Shown here in pieces: positions 44,339 through 52,054 of a DNA stretch of 64,000 bases (its first letter is position 1; each line of letters opens with the position of its first letter). Source of the stretch: Sedimentibacter hydroxybenzoicus DSM 7310. Lineage in GTDB: Bacteria; Bacillota; Clostridia; Tissierellales; Sedimentibacteraceae. The stretch covers positions 1 to 64,000 of the forward strand of contig NZ_JACBNQ010000003.1 of NCBI RefSeq assembly GCF_013403245.1, given 5' to 3'. The notes under the pieces are model-generated. The model had not been told where the DNA came from, searched no databases, and worked only from the letters and a program-made list of their open reading frames with translations. The translations under genes were made by a program, and so were the position numbers.

Positions 44339-45346
44339 TTAATCTGGCAATATAATTATATCTACACCACTTCCAACATCATCAATAAAAACAATTTTTG
44401 TTTTGCCAAAAGTATAAGTTTTACCATACTCTGGCTCTTTGTTGTTTTTTACACAGTTGTCAAAGTAGTCAAAGATAGCTTTTGCATCTTTTGTATTTCC
44501 GGTATAATATTTTAATGCTTCTATTGTTGTATTCATTATAGTTGCAACTCTTGGATACGTTTCTTCATCGTATGTCATTCCCCAATCTCTAATACGAATT
44601 AAAGGATTGTCATTATCATCTCTTATAATTTTCAATGGAGCATTTGGATCAGATAATCCACTACTACTGGGTTCTGTAAGAGTTCCACCTTGTATAACTT
44701 TTCCAGTATCTTCTAATGCTTTATTTAACAGTGCATAATCTTCATCTAATGTGCTACCTTTTTTTCTGGTTCCTAATATAGAATTTTCATTAGAACCTAT
44801 AATTTCCCAACGATTTATTCCCTTATTATTAGTAGTGTAATTTATAATGTCTTTCCCATATTCAATCCCGTCAATAATAATACCTTCTTCTGGTTCTTCC
44901 AATGGCAATATTTGAACATCTATGCTCTTAATTTGAACATTTTTAATATTATTTTCTTCATTATAACCTACCCAATAACCCAGAACCTCTGAAACTAGTC
45001 TTATAGGAACAAAAGTTGTATTATTTGAAATAATCGCAGGGGCATCTATTCTTATCTCACTTCTTCCTCTATATATTATATCACTACCAATTTTTATTTT
45101 TGTGTGTCCGTCAATAATAACAGTCGTATTTTTTTGGTCCCAATCAACCTTTTTACCCAACTCTTGGCTAATAATTCTAAGAGGAACCATAGTTCTGCCA
45201 TTCTCAATAAATGGTGCTCCCATTTCCTCTGGAATATCCATTTTGACATCATTTAAATAGATTTCAATTTTACTTTCACTTGCTGATACAACGGAAAATG
45301 ACATAATCATCATAATAAATAAAATTAAGCCTAATACTTTTTTCAT
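44339..45346 (-). CDS. exported protein with copper-amine-oxidase N-terminal-like (stalk) domain
   Basis: I choose the ATG at 45346 (GGAGGG 6-7 nt upstream) over that at 45364. The 335-aa protein has a signal peptide (MKKVLGLILFIMMIMSFSVVSAS) and two stalk-domain units (RTMVPLRIISQELGKKVDWDQ; TTFVPIRLVSEVLGYWVGYN). The C-terminal half (about 140-335) is not recognised, and ends in a possible domain with IRDWGMTYDEETYPRVA. It is a cargo candidate: it acts outside the cell and has no link with transfer or recombination. Confidence 0.85.
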   Translation of the reverse strand: MKKVLGLILFIMMIMSFSVVSASESKIEIYLNDVKMDIPEEMGAPFIENGRTMVPLRIISQELGKKVDWDQKNTTVIIDGHTKIKIGSDIIYRGRSEIRIDAPAIISNNTTFVPIRLVSEVLGYWVGYNEENNIKNVQIKSIDVQILPLEEPEEGIIIDGIEYGKDIINYTTNNKGINRWEIIGSNENSILGTRKKGSTLDEDYALLNKALEDTGKVIQGGTLTEPSSSGLSDPNAPLKIIRDDNDNPLIRIRDWGMTYDEETYPRVATIMNTTIEALKYYTGNTKDAKAIFDYFDNCVKNNKEPEYGKTYTFGKTKIVFIDDVGSGVDIIILPD

Positions 45347-45485
45347 CTCTTCCCTCCGAGTCATATTATTATATTAGTGCTTTTTTTAACAAGCACCCTT
45401 ATATATTACCAAGAGTGTCGAATATTGTCAACCAGGTAAATCCTGAAATGGTTGTTTTTGCTAAGTTATAGGTTTGTGCAGAGAA

Positions 45486-45510
45486 AAAAGAAACCCTTTC
45501 AGGTTTCTTC
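45486..45510 (-). terminator. terminator of the 208-aa gene
   Basis: On the minus strand GAAGAAACC and GGTTTCTTT form a hairpin followed by a U-rich tract, just after the stop at 45517. Confidence 0.7.
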
Positions 45511-45516
45511 AAATGT

Positions 45517-46143
45517 TTAAGCAACTTCGCTTAATTCTTCTTTCTTACTTTTTGTCATTACGTTAATTCGTCTTAATTTTGAAACGTATGTAAGTAATAC
45601 ATTGTCCTCAATCTTAAAGACCTTATTTGTTTTCTGTTCATAATAAGGGGTTTCAATTATGTCCCTTATTGCTTCCAAGTCCTTAACGTCGGTTCTATCG
45701 GCTATTAAAAACTTTACTAACTGCCACCTTCCAAATACCTTTTTTGGTATTACTATACGGCTATTGTCCATTTCTACAAAAGGACTATATACATTCACAC
45801 ATTTTTTGTTTTTGACATTTAGAAAAACCATAACACAGAAATCCATTGCCAGAAAGACAACAATTGTATTCAAAACAGCTAAATCGTATATGTCCTTTAA
45901 TGAATGCCCACAAAAGTCCATAATTGCCTGAATTGAAGTCAATAGTTTTTTATCTATTGGTTTTTCAAAGCTCAACTCATATACATCAGTTGTTTTTCCC
46001 CAGCGGAGAGAATTGCTTATGTCTGTTATCTCTATTGTGTATTCCTTGATTCTAATATTCAAGTTTTCTTCCTTGAAGTAGTAGTCATTGCCTACTTCCA
46101 TTTGTGCTAAATCTTTATTAATCTTATTATTTTTCTTTATCAT
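45517..46143 (-). CDS. hypothetical element protein, 208 aa, with long leader
   Basis: TAGGAGAT stands 7 nt before the ATG. The product shows no signal peptide. A hydrophobic stretch near residues 85-108 (DLAVLNTIVVFLAMDFCVMVFL) may be a buried core or a membrane-touching segment, flanked by charged sequence. No family is recognised. It is a cargo candidate. The transcript probably begins at about 46275 (TGCTATAAT) and thus has a leader of over 120 nt with several hairpins. Confidence 0.7.
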   Translation of the reverse strand: MIKKNNKINKDLAQMEVGNDYYFKEENLNIRIKEYTIEITDISNSLRWGKTTDVYELSFEKPIDKKLLTSIQAIMDFCGHSLKDIYDLAVLNTIVVFLAMDFCVMVFLNVKNKKCVNVYSPFVEMDNSRIVIPKKVFGRWQLVKFLIADRTDVKDLEAIRDIIETPYYEQKTNKVFKIEDNVLLTYVSKLRRINVMTKSKKEELSEVA

Positions 46144-46290
46144 TTTACAATCTCCTATAAGTTTTTTCAGTAAGACATACTCTTACCATCCAAGTCGTAC
46201 GACCCTCCCTCAATAGTATAGATTAGATTGTATTGTTGCGGCATTTCCGAATGCCAGTATTTAGCACTTAATTAAATTATAGCAGATATT
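46144..46290 (-). promoter_or_regulatory. structured leader of the 208-aa gene
   Basis: On the minus strand an extended -10 box TGCTATAAT is followed by GGCATT/AATGCC, the palindrome GTCGTACGAC, and GTAAGA/TCTTAC hairpins, then the SD. The succession of small hairpins in over 120 nt of untranslated RNA suggests a regulatory leader, but it fits no riboswitch class I know. Confidence 0.35.
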
Positions 46291-46353
46291 TTTTTATCCG
46301 CACTATTTTCGCTATGGTAATTTATGGAACAATGTAAAAATCTTATTTTTTTA

Positions 46354-46365
46354 TTGAAATATCAA
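46354..46365. repeat. TTGAAATWTCAA palindrome, site 2
   Basis: TTGAAATATCAA within ATTGAAATATCAATT. It is preceded by TGGTAATTTATGGAACAATGT (from 46314), a motif also found at 39114 with a 3-bp insertion. The site is about 90 bp upstream of the 456-aa gene. Confidence 0.6.
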
Positions 46366-46455
46366 TTAAAAATTTTTCATAAGACACCTAAAAATTATAA
46401 TTTCCTTGCCTTCTTACTATAATAAAATAAAACTCAAATGACAGGGGGTATTACG

Positions 46456-47826
46456 GTGATAATAACAGAGAAAACAGCCGAGCAATGGACAATTAGCGAT
46501 ACATTACAGGGACGCACATACTTCATATACAATTATTCATTTTTCAATAAATATAAAGATTATGGGTATGCCAATATAAATGCGTTTGTAGAAGAATATT
46601 TCTTCAATAAAATAGATAAAGATTTACGTGGAAAATTGGAAATAATTAAGAAGAAAGAGGACAAAGAGGACGGAATCAGAAGAAGAAACGAAAGCTATAT
46701 CAAAAAGCTTAAAAAAGAGCAGATTATAAGGCTTAAAGCAGAGCTAAGAGAAGAACACCCGTATATGACAGATAAAGAAATTGAGAAAATGGCTTATGAT
46801 ATACGAGACACAAAGCATAAAATCAATTGGCAGTATCTTAATAAAATGGACGAGCAGGAAATAAGTGTATTAAAGAAACGGCTGAAATTAAAGAAAAGAG
46901 ACATAGCAAAAATAATTGATGCTTTTGAATTAGAAGAAAATGAGTTCCAGACCACAAGAGATTTTATAATCTACGCACGAAAGATTAATATTTCCAATTT
47001 ATTCAATGCGAAAAACATATTAAACAACTACGGTGAATGTCCGTTTATAAAGAATAATAAATGTGTTATCACAGTCCGTAAGCAACACTTTAAGATTTTG
47101 AGCTTTGATCCTGATGAAAAAGCAGGTATAGCCTTTGATTTGTTCGATTTGCTCTCTCTTTATGGTATTGGAATAATGGATTTAATAAGAATTAAGAATA
47201 TTGTTATTACTACCTACAATGAATATCTGACCGAAATAGAAAAAGTAAATGAACAACTGACAAATGAGAAGAAAAGATTTAAAAGAATACTGAAAGAGAT
47301 TAAGAAACTTGATAAAAACAATAGAGCCATATACAATTACCTTAAAAATCACCTTACTTTTTTGGAGATTATTATAAAAGAGGGGGAAGAGAGGATTTGT
47401 AGCACAAAATACTTACAAGAAGACGGAAAAGCAATATTTTTTAACTCCTGCCGATATTTAGGGAAAAAATATAACACACGATATCAGAAAGTTTCAGAGG
47501 AAATAAACCTGTTATGCGTTTTAGGAATATTAAGCAAAATTACAGATATGACCGAAGATATTGTCCATAATTACGAACACGACTATAATATCAATTATTT
47601 AGTGCTGAATGATTTGAATTGGGATATTGTAGAAGAAAGGATAAAGGTCTTAAAAGAAAACAAAATAACCCCAAAGAATATAAACTTTAACAGCATAAAG
47701 AATGTATTCGGGGAAGATTTGGTGGAGCAGGTGTTCCAAAAGAAAAAAGACAAGCAAGCGGCAGAGATAAAACAGGAAGAAAGGAAAAGGGGCTTTATAG
47801 TCCGTGATGAAGATGTGCCATTTTAA
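46456..47826 (+). CDS. element protein with SSB-like C-terminal tip (replication protein candidate), 456 aa
   Basis: GTG 46456 has GGGGG 7 nt upstream; the ATG at 46438 has no SD. The protein is highly charged with long helical segments (about 55-160). At about 190-240 it reads YGECPFIKNNKCVITVRK and then FDLFDLLSLYG, which recalls the layout of a CHC2 primase zinc finger that has lost its second metal half. The C-terminus ends in RDEDVPF, the same pattern as the D-D-D-I-P-F tip of single-stranded DNA-binding protein, which recruits replication and repair enzymes. I propose a replication or single-strand DNA role; this is inference. Confidence 0.7.
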   Translation: MIITEKTAEQWTISDTLQGRTYFIYNYSFFNKYKDYGYANINAFVEEYFFNKIDKDLRGKLEIIKKKEDKEDGIRRRNESYIKKLKKEQIIRLKAELREEHPYMTDKEIEKMAYDIRDTKHKINWQYLNKMDEQEISVLKKRLKLKKRDIAKIIDAFELEENEFQTTRDFIIYARKINISNLFNAKNILNNYGECPFIKNNKCVITVRKQHFKILSFDPDEKAGIAFDLFDLLSLYGIGIMDLIRIKNIVITTYNEYLTEIEKVNEQLTNEKKRFKRILKEIKKLDKNNRAIYNYLKNHLTFLEIIIKEGEERICSTKYLQEDGKAIFFNSCRYLGKKYNTRYQKVSEEINLLCVLGILSKITDMTEDIVHNYEHDYNINYLVLNDLNWDIVEERIKVLKENKITPKNINFNSIKNVFGEDLVEQVFQKKKDKQAAEIKQEERKRGFIVRDEDVPF

Positions 47827-48272
47827 CAGCATAAAAAAACCTTATTGGAATGTGTTAATTCCAATAAAAAAATTACTTTTAAGGGGACTATATATATACC
47901 TAAAAGAAAAGATGTTTTAATGATTTTTGAAAATAAAAATATATTTTATTCATTAACATCTTATAGGGCATAAAGCCCTACATCAATATAATAAAAAAGA
48001 ACAGGGACAACAAACATAAGCGACAAATAAAATATAAAGTGAGTCGTAAAATTGATTTTTTCCTTCTGCTTTTATGAACCCCTTAAATTGATTTTAAGCA
48101 AAGTTAATATTTTTATAGTCCAATCGCTCGCAATGTGTTTGAACAATGCTTAAAACATAAAAATGCACCTCAATGTTGAAATTTCAATGTGTGTAATATT
48201 ATATTTGCTTTTGATACTTCTATAATGTTAACATATTAACTATATAGAAGGGGGCAAGATAGGTATCTTGCC
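47827..48272. other. 446-bp intergenic region of the element
   Basis: A stem TTATTGGAAT/ATTCCAATAA (about 47841-47866) has A8 on the right and T7 on the minus-strand side, so it can terminate leftward transcription from integrase 2. The remaining sequence is AT-rich without reading frames, except that 48176-48187 has the perfect palindrome TTGAAATTTCAA (site 3), within CAATG-TTGAAATTTCAA-TGTG. Confidence 0.5.
48176..48187. repeat. TTGAAATWTCAA palindrome, site 3
   Basis: TTGAAATTTCAA, a perfect 12-bp palindrome, 86 bp beyond the 3' end of integrase 2. Confidence 0.6.
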
Positions 48273-49193
48273 CTAACTTATTTTTTTAGCACCTACTAAT
48301 GGAAACTTTTCTACGGCATTTTTTAGGTGGTTTATGTTTGTATGTGTATATATCGTTGTGGTATTAATGTCTTCGTGTCCAAGTAATTCTTTAATCTCCA
48401 ATAAATCGACCCCCTGCTGATGTAATAGAGAAGCGAAAGCGTGTCGGCATTTATGGAAACTATAATCTTTGCTTCCTAATCCACATTTTTTTAAGTATGT
48501 TTTAAACAGGACGTGCATATTACTCATACTCATTCTTGTACCCCGACTACTGATGATTATAGCCCTGTTTGTAAGTGGTAGTCTTTCGTTTAGGTAATTC
48601 CATAAATCTGTTTTTAATGGTTCGACGAGTGGAATTACTCTTGATTTATTTCCCTTTCCTTTTCTAATGGTTATGGTGTCTCTTCCGAAGTCTATATCAT
48701 CAAAATTGAGACCATTCACTTCCGCACGTCTTCCACCCGTAAAGATAAACAGTTCGACCATAACTTTGTCTCTTAATCGATTTTCTGGAAATCTGGCATA
48801 CTTTTCGGGAGCATCCATTAATCGTTGTAATTCATTCACCTTTATATAAATTGGCAATTTCTTCTCTTCTTTTGGTGCTTTAATGGGAGCCATAGGATTC
48901 TTATCTATGTATTCCGTCTCAATCAAATATTTAAAAAATGATGCCAGACAATGTATCTTTCTTCTTACCGTATTTGTTGCAAATTTTTTGTTTTCTTTGA
49001 GAAACGTAATAAATCTTCTTAATATCGCTGTTGTAATTAAATTGATTTGAGGCTCTACCTGAATAATGTTAAGAAACTCTATGATATTGCTGAAATCATA
49101 TTTATAACTCTTTACTGTTGCTTCGGAACAATTGTTTTCAGATTTTTGATAGTCTAAAAAATATTCAAAATAAATCTCTAATTCAGATTTCAT
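48273..49193 (-). CDS. tyrosine recombinase/integrase 2 (XerD-like)
   Basis: The 306-aa protein has a core-binding domain (YFLDYQKSENNCSEATVKSY) and catalytic residues Arg in TGGRRAEVNGL, Lys in RKGKGNKSRVIPL, HKCRHAFASLL, GHEDINTT and Tyr in TIYTHTN. It is not a duplicate of integrase 1: they share the fold but little sequence. It starts 190 bp inside the right core, the position typical for an element integrase, and so is the better candidate for the enzyme acting at attR. Confidence 0.92.
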   Translation of the reverse strand: MKSELEIYFEYFLDYQKSENNCSEATVKSYKYDFSNIIEFLNIIQVEPQINLITTAILRRFITFLKENKKFATNTVRRKIHCLASFFKYLIETEYIDKNPMAPIKAPKEEKKLPIYIKVNELQRLMDAPEKYARFPENRLRDKVMVELFIFTGGRRAEVNGLNFDDIDFGRDTITIRKGKGNKSRVIPLVEPLKTDLWNYLNERLPLTNRAIIISSRGTRMSMSNMHVLFKTYLKKCGLGSKDYSFHKCRHAFASLLHQQGVDLLEIKELLGHEDINTTTIYTHTNINHLKNAVEKFPLVGAKKIS

Positions 49194-49263
49194 TATATTA
49201 CTTACCCTCCTTGATATTGAAAAGATTGAAAGGTAAGAGCATTTAGTTATGTACTTATTCGTT

Positions 49264-49280
49264 TTGGCTTATTGTCGGGT
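49264..49280 (+). repeat. 17-bp direct repeat, right copy
   Basis: TTGGCTTATTGTCGGGT, identical to 37797-37813 at the other end of the element. Confidence 0.7.
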
Positions 49281-49303
49281 TTTAAAAAATCCGTCTAACA
49301 TAA

Positions 49304-49315
49304 CTGAAATTTCAA
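49304..49315. repeat. TTGAAATWTCAA palindrome, site 4
   Basis: CTGAAATTTCAA followed by TG, one base from the perfect palindrome of site 3, between integrase 2 and attR. Confidence 0.5.
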
Positions 49316-49382
49316 TGTTTTTAAATGCTCATTTTCCAATGGTTTCAATGCCATAAAGAGCTTACTGTATTAATAGCGATAT

Positions 49383-49396
49383 AACACGGCTTACAT
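49383..49396 (+). repeat. attachment core, right (attR)
   Basis: AACACGGCTTACAT, identical to the left core in rnpB. Directly downstream lies TATTTACTCTC, which is the expected natural P1 strand of rnpB. Confidence 0.85.
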
Positions 49397-49423
49397 TATT
49401 TACTCTCTACAAACATATAAAAT

Positions 49424-49447
49424 ACTCGCGTTATGCGAGTTTTTTTT
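49424..49447 (+). terminator. displaced original rnpB terminator
   Basis: ACTCGC-GTTAT-GCGAGT followed by eight T. It is a perfect rho-independent terminator 28 bp after the right core with no gene to terminate, as expected of the original rnpB 3' end. Confidence 0.8.
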
Positions 49448-49520
49448 ATGTTTTTGCACTTATATTATAGGTGACTGATATCAAATCAGAGATTTGGGTC
49501 ATCTGCCTATACAAATCGTA

Positions 49521-49546
49521 ACAATTTTTGAAATACTGCATATAAT
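49521..49546 (+). promoter_or_regulatory. possible late-sporulation promoter
   Basis: AC (49521-49522), 16 bp, CATATAAT (49539-49546) matches the loose sigma-K consensus AC-N16/17-CATANNNT. TATAAT in the same place would also serve sigma A, though without a good -35. Confidence 0.25.
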
Positions 49547-49574
49547 GGTACAACCTCAAAAAAGGGGTGATATT

Positions 49575-49667
49575 ATGTATATACTTCCATGGTTTTTACT
49601 TGGAGTCGGTTACGGCAGATGTTCAAGAGTGCGCGGAGCACAGGGAAGACGCTGTTGTAGACGATAG
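49575..49667 (+). CDS. very small basic Cys-containing protein, 30 aa
   Basis: ATG 49575 follows AAAGGGGTG at a good distance. The 30-residue product starts hydrophobic (MYILPWFLLGVGYG) and ends in a basic half with three Cys (RCSRVRGAQGRRCCRR). A strong terminator follows 9 bp after the stop, so the unit is a complete minimal gene. Very small proteins of this kind are known from spore coats, but this one matches none I know. Confidence 0.55.
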   Translation: MYILPWFLLGVGYGRCSRVRGAQGRRCCRR

Positions 49668-49676
49668 TGGTATAAA

Positions 49677-49701
49677 AAAAAGACGCTTCGGCGTCTTTTT
49701 A
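49677..49701. terminator. bidirectional terminator
   Basis: AAAAAGACGC-TTCG-GCGTCTTTTT: a 10-bp stem with the stable UUCG loop and T-tracts on both sides. It serves the 30-aa gene and the leftward MFS gene, whose stop codon overlaps it. Confidence 0.9.
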
Positions 49702-50925
49702 GATTGCTGTATTTTTAACCGCAGCTTCGAATATTAATTTTTTATATATTACAATAATTGTAATCAATATGATACTTGCTGAAATCACCCATATAGTCGG
49801 AATAGTAAAATAATTTATCAATATGCTGTAAAGCAGGGAACCGGTTAAGCCGCCTATTTGTATAACCAATGAATAAACCGACAGTACTGAGGCTCTTACT
49901 TCATTGGGAATTTCTCTGTTCAAAATAACACCTTCAGGTATATTGGCCATTCCAAATAATAGGTAAATCATTGAATAGGAAAACATAAAAATAGGTATAT
50001 TCGTTTGAATTGCTGTGATTATCATTGATACGGCAATGAGCGTTCTTAATATTAGATACATTTTATATGTATTAAATTTATATTTCTTTATCAGCTTATT
50101 TGAGCCGATACTTCCTAATGTGGCGGCAGCAAAATATAAAAATGCCATAACGCCTAAAAGTCCCATGAAACTGTCATTAGGCAACAGTGATAAAAAATGC
50201 GGCTGCCAAAATGTTTCTAAGCTGCTTAAGAAGAATCCCGTTGAAAAAACCGATATAAATATGCATATAATTGTAGAGTTTTTTACTACTATTGATGAAC
50301 TGTTTATTATATGCTGCTTAATAGTTATGCGATTTTCTTTGTTATTGTCAGCTGATTCCGTTATAAAAATAAATCCAAGTATTACGACAACAGATGCCAG
50401 AATAAGTCTTAGAATTATATTTAAGTCATAAATGCTTGATAAGGAAAAATATGTATTTGTAATTTTAGGCAACATACCACCTGTCAATGCACCTGTTGAC
50501 ATTCCAAGTGCTTCCAAAACATTGAGTCTTGTGGTTATGTTGTGCAGCTTGTCTTTTCCGTAATTATCTATGTAATAATCAATAAACAATGCATCAAAAG
50601 ATCCGGAGGAGAGTGCCCTGCTTAAACCGTAAAACATCATTCCTATACTTAACAATATGAAACCTTTTCCGAACAATAATATTATAAAACTTACCAAAGA
50701 AACTATTATCGACAAACAAAATGATTTTTTCCTGCCGAAAACATCGGCAATAATTCCCGTTGGAAGCTCTAATACAATGACAGTAAAAGCATAAATACCA
50801 AGAATTAAAGAAAGGTTGCTCAAAGTTGCTCCCTTATCAAGGAGAAGTAAGCTAATTACGGGTGTTAATATTCCGGTTAAAAAAGAGTTGAGAAATAGAA
50901 TTATTGAATATATTTTCAGCTTCAT
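49699..50925 (-). CDS. MFS-family exporter
   Basis: ATG 50925 (AAGGAA 7 nt upstream) is preferred over 50964. The 408-aa protein has twelve predicted spans, the MFS loop motif between spans 2 and 3 (GIIADVFGRKKSF) and a central cytoplasmic loop. It resembles drug/proton antiporters. The substrate is unknown. Confidence 0.85.
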   Translation of the reverse strand: MKLKIYSIILFLNSFLTGILTPVISLLLLDKGATLSNLSLILGIYAFTVIVLELPTGIIADVFGRKKSFCLSIIVSLVSFIILLFGKGFILLSIGMMFYGLSRALSSGSFDALFIDYYIDNYGKDKLHNITTRLNVLEALGMSTGALTGGMLPKITNTYFSLSSIYDLNIILRLILASVVVILGFIFITESADNNKENRITIKQHIINSSSIVVKNSTIICIFISVFSTGFFLSSLETFWQPHFLSLLPNDSFMGLLGVMAFLYFAAATLGSIGSNKLIKKYKFNTYKMYLILRTLIAVSMIITAIQTNIPIFMFSYSMIYLLFGMANIPEGVILNREIPNEVRASVLSVYSLVIQIGGLTGSLLYSILINYFTIPTIWVISASIILITIIVIYKKLIFEAAVKNTAI

Positions 50926-51005
50926 AAGAAATTCCTTTTCTTTTGTATGTGTTTGAAGGGACAACGTTATCTCAATAATATCCTATACTTGCGGATTCGT
51001 CAAGC

Positions 51006-51031
51006 ATAAAAAAAGCGCCTGAGCGCTTTTT
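51006..51031. terminator. rho-independent terminator after ribU
   Basis: AAAAAAGCGC-CTGA-GCGCTTTTTA; U tracts on both strands. It ends the leftward ribU transcript. Confidence 0.85.
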
Positions 51032-51059
51032 AAACAATCTAAAGTTGTGTAGAAATTTT

Positions 51060-51671
51060 TTATCTATGAAGTATTGGTGATACTCTTTTGTATATGAGTA
51101 TTGTAATTGATGAAATTACCACACCCTTAAATAAGTTGAAAGGTGCTACCGCATACATAACAAGCGTCTTTAAATCTGTTATTGCAGGGTTTAATAAGTT
51201 ACCCATATCAATAAATGCCTGAAGTGGTGCTCCAAATACTCTTGCATAAACAGGAAGCAATACAAAGTAGTTCATAAGTGAACCTATAATAGATAATGAT
51301 ATACTTCCTGCTATTAAACCTATAATTGCTGTTTTGTAAGATTTTTTATGCTTGTAAATATAACCTGCAGGAATAATGAAAGCACATCCTACGGCAAAGT
51401 TTGCCAACTCACCGATACCTCCGGTAACAGTACCATTCAGAACAAAATTAATTAAAATTTTTACGAACTCAATTGCTATTCCGGCGATGGGTCCCATGGC
51501 AAACGTACCTAACAATACCGGTACTTCACTAAAGTCCAATTGATAAAAATTTGGAGCAAACCATAACGGGAACTCAAACAACATCAACACTGATGCCACC
51601 GCTGATAAAACTCCTATTTTTGCAATTGTTTTTGTGTAACTTCTTTCTTTTACATAAATTTCATTTTTCAT
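51060..51671 (-). CDS. ribU: riboflavin ECF transporter S component
   Basis: ATG 51671 has AGGAGG 7 nt upstream. The 203-aa membrane protein has six spans and the RibU features (ALYKDY-like N-terminus absent; SVLMLFEFPLWFAPNFYQLDFSEVP, then GIAIEFVKILINFVLNGT). It binds riboflavin and works with the shared EcfAA'T energising module, which is not in this window. An FMN riboswitch upstream confirms the substrate. Confidence 0.93.
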   Translation of the reverse strand: MKNEIYVKERSYTKTIAKIGVLSAVASVLMLFEFPLWFAPNFYQLDFSEVPVLLGTFAMGPIAGIAIEFVKILINFVLNGTVTGGIGELANFAVGCAFIIPAGYIYKHKKSYKTAIIGLIAGSISLSIIGSLMNYFVLLPVYARVFGAPLQAFIDMGNLLNPAITDLKTLVMYAVAPFNLFKGVVISSITILIYKRVSPILHR

Positions 51672-51734
51672 ATTTTCCTCCTTGTGCCTTTGCACTATAT
51701 AAAGATTACCAGAGGCATTTGCATTTGCTATGAC

Positions 51735-51764
51735 ATAAATAAAGCCTCTGAAATCTTCAGAGGC
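51735..51764 (-). terminator. expression-platform terminator of the FMN riboswitch
   Basis: On the minus strand GCCTCTGAA-GAT-TTCAGAGGC is followed by TTTATTT. A second GCCTCTG further downstream (about 51709-51716) could compete for the same arm. Confidence 0.8.
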
Positions 51765-51794
51765 AAAAAATCGATAGAACTATAAGCTTAGCTT

Positions 51795-51905
51795 ATGTAA
51801 CTCTTCTACCATCCAGACTTTACTGTCGGTATTGGAATCTCACCAATTCAACCTTTCGGCTCGCGGACTTTACCGCCGGTCGGGAATTTCACCCTGCCCT
51901 GAAGA
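51795..51905 (-). promoter_or_regulatory. FMN riboswitch
   Basis: On the minus strand the RFN signature blocks are present in order: CAGGGCAGGGTGAAATTCC, CCGACCGGCGGTAAAGTCC, GCGAGCC, TTGGTGAGATTCCAATACC, CGACAGTAAAGTCTGGATGG. Binding FMN would favour the terminator at 51735-51764 and shut off ribU. Confidence 0.96.
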
Positions 51906-52054
51906 TATTTACAAATTTATTATATCATAATTTTTATAGTTGTAAACATTTTTTTGAAATTTTAAAAAAATATATACGTTTATCATAAATTCAGATATTC
52001 ATAATATTATAGATTAAGGGGGACAAGATTAAGATTAACCGTGGGGAGGAATTT

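Larger units (their letters stand above)
37710..49396. mobile_element. integrated element in the 3' end of rnpB (about 11.7 kb)
   Basis: The 14-bp core AACACGGCTTACAT occurs at 37710-37723 (end of the rnpB gene, attL) and 49383-49396 (attR), in direct orientation. After the right copy the sequence continues (TATTTACTCT and then a terminator ACTCGC/GCGAGT plus U8), which is what rnpB would be expected to have had before insertion. Between the two lie two tyrosine recombinases, a coupling ATPase, a RadC-like protein, hypothetical proteins and structured DNA, none of which belong to the surrounding conserved order. Type: a small integrative, probably mobilisable, element. Confidence 0.85.
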
